The position numbers and the translations under genes were made by a program. A DNA stretch of 9,388 nt from Synergistaceae bacterium (GTDB lineage: Bacteria > Synergistota > Synergistia > Synergistales > Synergistaceae). Location of the stretch: positions 1 to 9,388 of the forward strand of contig JAUNSQ010000028.1 in assembly GCA_030539135.1 (NCBI GenBank), written 5' to 3'. This document shows, piece after piece, positions 1 through 5,507 of this stretch (position 1 is the stretch's first letter; every line of letters starts with the position of its first letter). The notes under the pieces are model-generated. The model was not told the DNA's origin, searched no databases, and saw only the letters and a program-made list of their open reading frames with translations.

Positions 1-24
1 CGGGACTCGCTTCTGCGCGTCCCG
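1..24 (-). terminator. Probable intrinsic terminator hairpin after the secreted-protein gene
   Basis: CGGGAC at 1-6 pairs with GTCCCG at 19-24. The stem continues with CGC (8-10) and GCG (15-17) after one mismatch (7/18), closing a four-base loop. This gives a GC-rich stem of about 9 pairs, 30 bases beyond the stop of the minus-strand gene that ends at 54. On the minus strand the U-tract would fall just outside the window, so it cannot be confirmed. On the plus strand there is no T-run directly after the stem, which favours the minus-strand reading. Confidence 0.6.
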
Positions 25-53
25 CTCTTATATATTTAAACAGCCGATATTGA

Positions 54-803
54 TTATTTGTGTCTCGGGTCTCTAAACTTCCAGTCGTTCACAGCCGTAA
101 AGTCGCCCTCTACGGAGCATCTGCTGCCGCGATACAAGAAACCAGATATCACTATCGAATATTTCTGCCCGCGCGCAAGTCCGCTGATGATTATGTCCAG
201 CTCGTCCTTATCGGTCTTTTTGATTCTTGCCGAGTAGGTTTTGCCGTTATTGTCCTTGATAAATACCCTCTCGCTTCCATCCCAGCGTATTTCGTTATCA
301 TGTCCCACGGCGTCGTCGATGTCCACTTCGAGTTTGTTTCCGCGTTCAAATTCCATCTTCCCAATGAAAAGCGACGTGTTTATCTTAGCCGCGGGAGCGC
401 GATCTGACGTGTCTTGCGGCACAGCCCCCTTGCTCTTCCTCTTGGGGTCCGCGATGAATGAGCCGACCACAGTGGCCTGACTCTGAGAGCCAAAGTTGAT
501 ATTTGAGACATGTATGTTGTAGCGTTCGAGCGGGACGATGTCTTTAATAAAGACGAGCATCGTATCGTCGTCCTTCATCGTAATATCGGCTGGGACTATT
601 TTCCCTTTGGAGTCGCGGACTACGGCGGTCTCCTGTTTTGTCCATATTATTTTGGGGTCCCTAACTGTGTCGTCGTCCAAGTCTATCTCTACCCTGCCGT
701 TGCCCTTATATTCTATCTCTTCGATCTTAACGTTCTGCGCGGCAAACGCCATGGACGCAAAGGCAAGGCAAAACGCGGCGGATAACAATATTATTTTCTT
801 CAT
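54..803 (-). CDS. Secreted protein with two tandem copies of an acidic beta-rich domain, function unknown
   Basis: This 249-residue protein begins with a clear Sec signal peptide: MKKII, a hydrophobic stretch, and a signal peptidase I site after Ala21 (AFA-AQN). I do not recognise the family. The mature part is an internal duplication, residues about 24-118 and 145-237, joined by a Lys/Ser/Pro-rich linker. The repeats share the order I-x-x-[IM]-E-[YF], E-[IV]-D-[LI]-D-D, I-x-W, D-x-x-G-K, a D-x-L strand, [RK]-Y-x-I-x-[VI]-S and V-x-G-x-F-x-A, which suggests a beta-sandwich such as an Ig-like fold. The paired aspartates (DLDDD, DIDDA) could bind cations, but that is inference. No membrane anchor, lipobox or cell-wall signal is visible. 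A strong ribosome binding site, AGGAGGG (812-818), lies 8 bases before the ATG. The gene follows the radical SAM gene by 48 bp but has its own promoter, so a shared role is uncertain. Confidence 0.85.
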   Translation of the reverse strand: MKKIILLSAAFCLAFASMAFAAQNVKIEEIEYKGNGRVEIDLDDDTVRDPKIIWTKQETAVVRDSKGKIVPADITMKDDDTMLVFIKDIVPLERYNIHVSNINFGSQSQATVVGSFIADPKRKSKGAVPQDTSDRAPAAKINTSLFIGKMEFERGNKLEVDIDDAVGHDNEIRWDGSERVFIKDNNGKTYSARIKKTDKDELDIIISGLARGQKYSIVISGFLYRGSRCSVEGDFTAVNDWKFRDPRHK

Positions 804-850
804 TCATTATTCCCTCCTATGTCTGTTTTAAACTGTCTATCTGCGATTAG

Positions 851-880
851 ATTATATATTCCCGATAATGACTGTGTCTA
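851..880 (-). promoter_or_regulatory. Sigma-70-type promoter for the duplicated-domain secreted protein
   Basis: On the minus strand TAGACA (875-880, five of six matches to the consensus -35) is followed after 18 bp by a perfect TATAAT (851-856). Transcription would start near 844, leaving a leader of about 40 bases with the AGGAGGG ribosome binding site. The -10 box contains the TAA stop codon (852-854) of the upstream radical SAM gene. The downstream gene can therefore be expressed independently of the AmmeMemoRadiSam pair. Confidence 0.6.
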
Positions 881-1697
881 GGTTTTCTTTCGCCGTTTCA
901 GCCAACATTTTTAGAACGTCAATATCCGTTGGGAGTCTATCAAGCATATCGCGCCTTGGAAAAAATCTTGTTATGTGCAAAGGGATACGCTTGTCTACCG
1001 ACGAAACCCAAGACGACAGTTCAGACATCTCTTCCGGCGAGTCATTTTCGTCAGGTACGATAAGCGTGGTCAGTTCGACATGCGAACATTCCACCGCCGC
1101 TTTTATAAAATATTTGACCATCTCAAGGTCTCCACCAAGCCTTTTATACCATTCGCCGCTAAATCCTTTGAGGTCTATGTTCCAAGCGTCTATATACGGC
1201 AGGACTTCACTGAGAGTATTTTGAGCGAAAGCTCCATTTGTAACGACGACATTTTTCATCCCGGCTTTGTGTATCTCGATGGCTGTGTCGCGGACATACT
1301 CGTAGCCTACAAGAGGCTCGTTGTACGTATAAGCGAGCCCGATGTTCCCTTTGCTCACCATCTTCATGGCAAGTGCCGCGAGTTCGCCAGGCGAGATATA
1401 TTTTGTCACCGCGTTACGTTCGTCCGCCATGGATATAGAATCATTCTGGCAAAAGAGACAATCCATGTTGCATCCGAATGAGCCGACAGAAAGTATCATG
1501 CTTCCCGGGAAGAACCTTGACAACGGCTTTTTCTCTATCGGGTCAAGCGCAATAGAGGTTACATGCCCATAGTTGACGGGTACAATAGCTCCGCCGACAT
1601 TCTTCCTAGCGCGGCATCGGCCCGTCTGCCCATCCGAGAGGCGGCATCTATGCATACATACCTCGCAGACGATATCAGTAATGGCGGACCACCTCAA
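852..1697 (-). CDS. amrS: AmmeMemoRadiSam system radical SAM enzyme
   Basis: This 281-residue radical SAM protein resembles the AmrS family, related to pyruvate formate-lyase activating enzymes. The 4Fe-4S/SAM motif CxxxCxxC is at Cys76, Cys80 and Cys83. An N-terminal cysteine cluster (Cys11, Cys14, Cys18, Cys28) and the motif DPIEKKPL (52-59) are typical of the family, as are LIVPDENDS and HITRFFPRR. The first in-frame start that keeps the N-terminal cysteines is TTG at 1697; an in-frame TAA lies five codons upstream at 1710-1712, and the first ATG (1655) would cut the cluster. No good ribosome binding site is visible, so translation is probably coupled to the overlapping upstream gene (23-bp overlap). 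The protein ends at IIGNI, earlier than the family members I know, which usually continue into a C-terminal CPxCG-like segment. The substrate of the system is unknown. Confidence 0.9.
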   Translation of the reverse strand: MRWSAITDIVCEVCMHRCRLSDGQTGRCRARKNVGGAIVPVNYGHVTSIALDPIEKKPLSRFFPGSMILSVGSFGCNMDCLFCQNDSISMADERNAVTKYISPGELAALAMKMVSKGNIGLAYTYNEPLVGYEYVRDTAIEIHKAGMKNVVVTNGAFAQNTLSEVLPYIDAWNIDLKGFSGEWYKRLGGDLEMVKYFIKAAVECSHVELTTLIVPDENDSPEEMSELSSWVSSVDKRIPLHITRFFPRRDMLDRLPTDIDVLKMLAETAKENLDTVIIGNI

Positions 1698-3078
1698 ATC
1701 TTTGCAGTTTTACTGGCTCGTTCTCCGATATTCCGGCCTTTTGTTTCGCTATGGATATTTGTTCGCCCACGGTATCGACCCCGTCTAAGTTCGGCAGCAA
1801 CAATCCTCGACGCCCTCCGTTCGTCACGATGACGCCGTATTTCACAACGTCAAGCAGCACCAGCGAATCTATCGACTCCGGTTCGCCGAGTACGTCGACG
1901 CTGTATACAAGCTCTTTAAGCTCGTCGGGGCGCACCGCATCGAAGCGTGGATCCTCCGTCGATGAGCTTATCGCGTTGCGTATTATCTCCTCGGCGATAC
2001 TGGAGCGAGTCGGCGCTATAGTTCCGATACACCCGCGCAGCCGACCGTGTTTTTTCAGGGAGACAAATACCCCTGCGCGTCTCTTTGTTAATTCGTCGGA
2101 CAGCCCGTCCGGAATTTTTATCGTTTCGCGCCGAAGTATAAAAGCCTCGAGAGATTTTCGCGCGAGCCTGACATATTCGTCCTCAAAATCCTTGACTGCT
2201 TCCGTCTTGGCTTCTTCGCCGCGGAAATACTGTTCAAGAAAATGACGGCCTTCGCCTGTCCCGTCAGGGGTAAACACGCAGACGCCATACCCTACGCCAA
2301 ACGGCCCCTCGTAGGAAAGTTTTTCGGCCTTGACCACCGTCCCGTCGAAACATCCTGCCATAATGACAAACGACCTATGTCCGCACCCGGCGGCCCTCTC
2401 ACAGAACGCTTCGCCGAAATCAAACAGCTTACCGAATTCAGCCCCTGACATGACATCCATTATCCTATCGTCATATATGGGGCCTTCTTCTTTATAACCG
2501 TAAGGTCCGCCCGCCTTCAGAACATGCGACAGGTCTCCACTGGCCACTACCGCTATTCTTCTGTTGGCGCGCTCTGAAGCGTCCTTGATTGCCATGCCCA
2601 GCTTATAGTGTTCGGCAAGGGGCATGCCCGACAACCCAACGCGCACGACTTTGAACGGCAGTTCGCCTCCACAGGCCTCCCTCAGAAAATAAAGCGGAAT
2701 CAGCGTCGCATGGTCGAGCTCCTTGACGCGCTCTCCAAGAGTCCCCGCGTCAACGCCGCGGAGCAGAGCCTGCTCGGATATCGCGTCGGCAAATTCGCTG
2801 TCGTATTCGACGCTAACAGAGACATTCGGAGCTCCGAAGGAAGCGAAGCTGCCCGATGCGGATTTTCCCGGAGATATGTGAAAGTAATCGAAATATGCCG
2901 TCGTGTGCGGAGATATAACAACGACTGTATCCGGACACATATCTGCCACCATTTTTGACGCTCGGCCATACGCGTCTATCGTGTTCTGTATCTTTCGCTC
3001 CTCGCCGCGTCCAACCTCTGGTATTATTAACGGCGGGTGCGGAACCATTACCGTTCCGATGATAGGCAAGATATCCAC
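1675..3078 (-). CDS. LigB-like (class III extradiol dioxygenase/Memo-like) and AMMECR1 fusion, AmmeMemoRadiSam system
   Basis: This 467-residue fusion has an N-terminal LigB/Memo-like domain (about 1-275) and a C-terminal AMMECR1 domain (about 295-467). The first domain carries PHPP with His14, SPHTT with His58, DHATLIPLYFL with His123 and ASGDLSH with His185, the positions where extradiol-dioxygenase-like proteins place metal or active-site histidines. The second carries LRGCIGT (347-353), the hallmark of AMMECR1, plus the later DPRF and LLLP motifs. The start is GTG at 3076-3078: an in-frame TAA lies two codons upstream and the next ATG (codon 11) would cut into the first beta strand. AGAGAAG just before the GTG is only a weak ribosome binding site. 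Fusion of these two modules next to a radical SAM enzyme defines the AmmeMemoRadiSam system; its chemistry has not been established as far as I know. Its stop lies inside the radical SAM gene, so the two are cotranscribed. Confidence 0.92.
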   Translation of the reverse strand: MDILPIIGTVMVPHPPLIIPEVGRGEERKIQNTIDAYGRASKMVADMCPDTVVVISPHTTAYFDYFHISPGKSASGSFASFGAPNVSVSVEYDSEFADAISEQALLRGVDAGTLGERVKELDHATLIPLYFLREACGGELPFKVVRVGLSGMPLAEHYKLGMAIKDASERANRRIAVVASGDLSHVLKAGGPYGYKEEGPIYDDRIMDVMSGAEFGKLFDFGEAFCERAAGCGHRSFVIMAGCFDGTVVKAEKLSYEGPFGVGYGVCVFTPDGTGEGRHFLEQYFRGEEAKTEAVKDFEDEYVRLARKSLEAFILRRETIKIPDGLSDELTKRRAGVFVSLKKHGRLRGCIGTIAPTRSSIAEEIIRNAISSSTEDPRFDAVRPDELKELVYSVDVLGEPESIDSLVLLDVVKYGVIVTNGGRRGLLLPNLDGVDTVGEQISIAKQKAGISENEPVKLQRFEVVRHY

Positions 3079-3129
3079 CTTCTCTTATGGTCTAATTGAT
3101 TTTATTTACAATGACTTGCATACATATAT

Positions 3130-3158
3130 TTGACATTTGCCATGTGCCGCTGTATAAA
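3130..3158 (+). promoter_or_regulatory. Strong sigma-70-type promoter for the umuC-like gene
   Basis: A perfect TTGACA (3130-3135) is followed after exactly 17 bp by TATAAA (3153-3158, five of six). Transcription would start near 3165, about 50 bases before the umuC ATG. A short inverted repeat, ACAT (3133-3136) and ATGT (3142-3145), sits across the end of the -35 and the spacer and might be an operator half-site pair, but it is too short to claim. I see neither a CTGT-N8-ACAG nor a GAAC-N4-GTTC type LexA box here. Confidence 0.65.
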
Positions 3159-3161
3159 TTT

Positions 3162-3189
3162 AGTATATCGCATCCAGATAATTTTTCTA
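3162..3189 (-). promoter_or_regulatory. Possible promoter for the AmmeMemoRadiSam operon
   Basis: On the minus strand TAGAAA (3184-3189, four of six) and TATACT (3162-3167, five of six) are separated by 16 bp, upstream of the GTG at 3078. The predicted leader would be about 75 bases. The match is moderate in an AT-rich region, so this is tentative. If correct, it lies back to back with the umuC promoter. Confidence 0.3.
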
Positions 3190-3213
3190 CGGAACGAGGC
3201 TTAATAAACTAGC

Positions 3214-4536
3214 ATGAGGGAGAGAAGATTTGGGCTCGCGGACTGCAATAATTTTTTTGTTTCATGCGAGAGACGAATGGATTCGTCGCTCGAAAACAAG
3301 CCTGTCGTCGTGCTTTCAAACAATGACGGCTGCGTGATATCGCGTTCCAACGAAGCAAAACGCATGGGGATAAAAATGTGCGACCCCTATTTCAAGATAA
3401 AATACACGCTGGATATGCACGGCGTTGAAGTACGCTCGTCAAATATGCGAATATACAGGCAGATATCCGCTGAAGTCATGGAGCGGCTCAAAAAATGGAC
3501 GGACATGACGGAGATGTACTCCATAGACGAATCGTTCTTCAACATGGCAATATACAGCGTCAGAGACCCTGTCGATTATTGCGTCAAAATAAGAAAAGAT
3601 ATCTTGGGCAACTGTCATATCCCCATCTCTATAGGAATCGCCCCGACGAAGACCCTCGCCAAACTCGGCACGGAATACGCAAAAGTAACGCCGTCCACAG
3701 ACGGAGTATTCTGGGTCAGCGCAAAATATTACCGAGACGCTTCGTTTATGTCGCAGTTCAGGTGCATAGACATATGGGGCATCGGCAGGAAGACCTCAGC
3801 AAAGTTGAGCCGGTTCAAAGTCGAGAACGCGTCGGACTTCGCTGCTAAGAACGATATCTGGATAAAAAAACGCTTCGGCATATCCGCCGTGTACTGCGCG
3901 TGGGAACTTCGCGGCCAGCCTGTCTATTCTCTCTCCTCAGATTCAAGGCCGCCTAAATCCATCATGGTCTCGCGTTCCTTCGGAGAACCGCTCTTAACGT
4001 TTTCAGAGCTGCTTACCCCCTTGTCTTGCTTTGCGGCGTCGGCTGCGAAGCAACTCCGCGAATCGGGACAAGCTGCGTCAAGAATGACGGCGTTTATCGC
4101 AACAAGCCGTTTTGTCGAAGAAACAAAACGTTACGATCGCTCTATCACCGTCGAGCTTGAATCTAAAACATACACTGACGCAGATTTTATAAACATGGCT
4201 GAGAAAGCTCTGCACGAACTGTTCAAACCCGGCTACCAATACAAACGGGCCGGGATAATACTCTCTGGTCTCGGTAATTCGACGCCCTTCGAACAGACAA
4301 ACCTGTTCGATAGCGCTCATGACGACAAGACATTCGCCGTGTCCAAGACGGTGGACAAAATCAATAGGATGTGCGATTTCTCGCTGATAAAACCTGCAGC
4401 CCTGTTCTCCACTCCAGGCGATAAGCTCGAATGGAAATCGCGCTCGCAGTTTTTATCAAATTCGGAGCCAATGCCCGACGCTCAAACTAGGCGGCTCAGG
4501 TTTCAATGCCACGCCGACGATTACAGGGATCAATAG
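3214..4536 (+). CDS. umuC: Y-family translesion DNA polymerase, UmuC-like
   Basis: This 440-residue protein is a Y-family lesion-bypass polymerase, copying damaged DNA in the cytoplasm. The palm carboxylates are Asp10 (in LADCNNFF, with Phe14/Phe15 at the steric-gate position) and Asp105-Glu106 (in MYSIDESFF). KPVVVLSNNDGCVISRSNEAK (29-49 region) is the UmuC-type fingers signature and separates it from DinB. IDIWGIGRKT (185-194) is the helix-hairpin-helix thumb motif. QTNLF (361-365) matches the beta-clamp binding motif, QLNLF in E. coli UmuC. Length is normal for UmuC. The ATG at 3214 is the first start after an in-frame TAA at 3205-3207; GAGG (3196-3199) is 14 bases away, a poor ribosome binding site. 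No umuD is adjacent on either strand, so a partner would have to be encoded elsewhere or be absent. Confidence 0.93.
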   Translation: MRERRFGLADCNNFFVSCERRMDSSLENKPVVVLSNNDGCVISRSNEAKRMGIKMCDPYFKIKYTLDMHGVEVRSSNMRIYRQISAEVMERLKKWTDMTEMYSIDESFFNMAIYSVRDPVDYCVKIRKDILGNCHIPISIGIAPTKTLAKLGTEYAKVTPSTDGVFWVSAKYYRDASFMSQFRCIDIWGIGRKTSAKLSRFKVENASDFAAKNDIWIKKRFGISAVYCAWELRGQPVYSLSSDSRPPKSIMVSRSFGEPLLTFSELLTPLSCFAASAAKQLRESGQAASRMTAFIATSRFVEETKRYDRSITVELESKTYTDADFINMAEKALHELFKPGYQYKRAGIILSGLGNSTPFEQTNLFDSAHDDKTFAVSKTVDKINRMCDFSLIKPAALFSTPGDKLEWKSRSQFLSNSEPMPDAQTRRLRFQCHADDYRDQ

Positions 4537-4547
4537 GCATGAAGAAA

Positions 4548-4651
4548 CACCCCGCTCCGCGTATGTGACGCGGACTTTACGCCGAGACCGACAGGCTTAA
4601 TAATCAGTCGTGAAACAAAAAAATCGAGCCTGTGATACATCGGACGGGGTG
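4548..4651. other. Structured intergenic element with nested inverted repeats, unknown class
   Basis: CACCCCG (4548-4554) pairs perfectly with CGGGGTG (4645-4651); after a bulged C4555 the stem continues with TCCG (4556-4559) and CGGA (4641-4644), 11 pairs in all. Inside, CCGCGT (4557-4562) and ACGCGG (4568-4573) form a 6-bp hairpin with a 5-base loop; it shares bases 4557-4559 with the closing stem, so the two can compete. ACAGGCT (4591-4597) and AGCCTGT (4627-4633) form a perfect 7-bp stem around a 29-base loop with an A-run. The layout could be a structured RNA, a leader switch for the following esterase gene, or a repeated palindromic element. It lacks a terminal T-run on either strand, so it is not a plain intrinsic terminator. 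It matches no riboswitch consensus I know. The rest of the 4537-4748 gap is AT-rich. Confidence 0.55.
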
Positions 4652-4748
4652 AAGTGCCCGAATATTATAATTATTATCGCGCGTTGTCAATACTTAAAAT
4701 ACATACACGAGTAGTAAAATTTAGCAAAAACACAAAGGGGTTGAGATA

Positions 4749-5372
4749 ATGAAGACAATACTATGCTTTGGAGATTCAAACACATACGGCTATATCCAGT
4801 GCGGATGCGGAGCTAGGTTTAGCGCTGAAACACGCTATCCAGGGAGGCTTCGCGAGCTTCTAGGCCCCTGTTATGACGTTATCGAAGAAGGACTTAACGG
4901 ACGCACTACGATCTTCGAGGACGAATTTTCAGGGAGACGCGGCATAGATTACATATCACCCTGCGTTAGGTCCCACATGCCAATCGACGTTATAACTATC
5001 ATGCTTGGTACCAACGACTGCAAGACGCGCTTTTACGCGAGCATTGATGACATCTCGTTTGGTATGTCCCAAATCATAGACGCGGTCAACTTCGCCGCAG
5101 CCTCGCCCATAAAGATACTTCTCATCGCCCCGCCCCACCTCGGCGAAAAAATAAGCGAATCGATTTGGGCAATGGAATTTTCTCCAGAATCATTAATAAA
5201 ATCAAAAGGGCTCGCGGCGGCATATCGCGCTCTCGCCGTAAGAAAGGGATGCCTTTTCCTTGACGCGGCGGAAATAGCGCATACTGGACAGGACATGGCG
5301 CACATGGACGCCGAGAACCACTTGATACTTGCCGCAAAATTGTTCGAGACTATAAAAAACAACATTGCATGA
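4749..5372 (+). CDS. SGNH/GDSL hydrolase, MsAcT-like arylesterase/acyltransferase
   Basis: This 207-residue cytoplasmic protein (no signal peptide) is an SGNH hydrolase. Block I is CFGDSN with nucleophile Ser10, block II is EEGLNGRTT with Gly48, block III is MLGTND with Asn89, and block V is DMAH with Asp182 and His185, followed by MDAENH. The overall pattern, including IEEGLNGRTT, PIDVITIMLGTND and the DAENH tail, closely resembles the Mycobacterium smegmatis arylesterase/acyltransferase MsAcT (about 216 residues). Such enzymes hydrolyse or transfer acyl groups on small esters; the natural substrate here cannot be told. The ATG at 4749 has AAAGGGG (4734-4740) 8 bases upstream. The gene stands alone on the plus strand between the structured element and the response regulator; no convincing -35/-10 pair was found in its AT-rich upstream region. 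Confidence 0.9.
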   Translation: MKTILCFGDSNTYGYIQCGCGARFSAETRYPGRLRELLGPCYDVIEEGLNGRTTIFEDEFSGRRGIDYISPCVRSHMPIDVITIMLGTNDCKTRFYASIDDISFGMSQIIDAVNFAAASPIKILLIAPPHLGEKISESIWAMEFSPESLIKSKGLAAAYRALAVRKGCLFLDAAEIAHTGQDMAHMDAENHLILAAKLFETIKNNIA

Positions 5373-5386
5373 TTTTCATAATATTA

Positions 5387-5415
5387 TTGACACCTACAAT
5401 CGTCTCAGCTATGCT
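5387..5415 (+). promoter_or_regulatory. Promoter for the REC-GGDEF-EAL regulator
   Basis: A perfect TTGACA (5387-5392) and TATGCT (5410-5415, four of six) are separated by exactly 17 bp. Transcription would start near 5422, giving an 84-base leader. The promoter begins 15 bases after the stop of the esterase gene, so the regulator can be transcribed on its own. The left arm of a 10-bp inverted repeat lies in the spacer. Confidence 0.5.
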
Positions 5416-5507
5416 TTTACAAGTAGGCACAGGCACAAGCGCGATTAGTTGCCGTGTTATCAAATATGATCAGAATAACAGTTTCACCGAGAGGACTCTG
5501 AGACGAT
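5399..5507. repeat. 10-bp perfect inverted repeat linking promoter spacer and start codon
   Basis: ATCGTCTCAG (5399-5408) is the exact reverse complement of CTGAGACGAT (5498-5507). The left arm sits between the -35 and -10 boxes; the right arm lies between the ribosome binding site AGAGGA (5490-5495) and the first two bases of the ATG (5506-5508). In a read-through transcript from the upstream gene the arms could pair and hide the start codon, whereas mRNA started near 5422 would lack the left arm. Alternatively both arms bind one regulator. Confidence 0.5.
5455..5480 (+). promoter_or_regulatory. Small leader hairpin upstream of the response regulator
   Basis: TGTTAT (5455-5460) and ATAACA (5475-5480) are perfect inverted repeats with a 14-base loop that can itself form a short ATCA/TGAT pairing. 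It lies in the mRNA leader 25 bases before the start codon. It is AT-rich and weak and could be chance. Confidence 0.25.

Noticed and set aside
3133..3145. ACAT-N5-ATGT as a LexA or other operator
   Set aside because: Only four bases per arm and not like known LexA boxes; too likely by chance.
4539..4568. Nine-codon reading frame MKKHPAPRM directly after the umuC stop
   Set aside because: Too short to support, no regulatory codon run, and it lies inside the structured element; mere chance is likely.
4548..4651. Intrinsic terminator for umuC
   Set aside because: Stable stems are present, but no T-run follows the closing stem on either strand; the only long A/T run is inside a loop.
4666..4671. 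Perfect TATAAT upstream of the esterase gene
   Set aside because: No acceptable -35 lies 16-18 bp upstream (bases there are GC-rich stem sequence), and TTGTCA at 4684-4689 has no -10 at the right distance; AT-rich DNA makes such matches common.
5427..5437. Tandem GGCACA repeat in the regulator leader
   Set aside because: Only two short copies; no basis for a repeat array or protein site.
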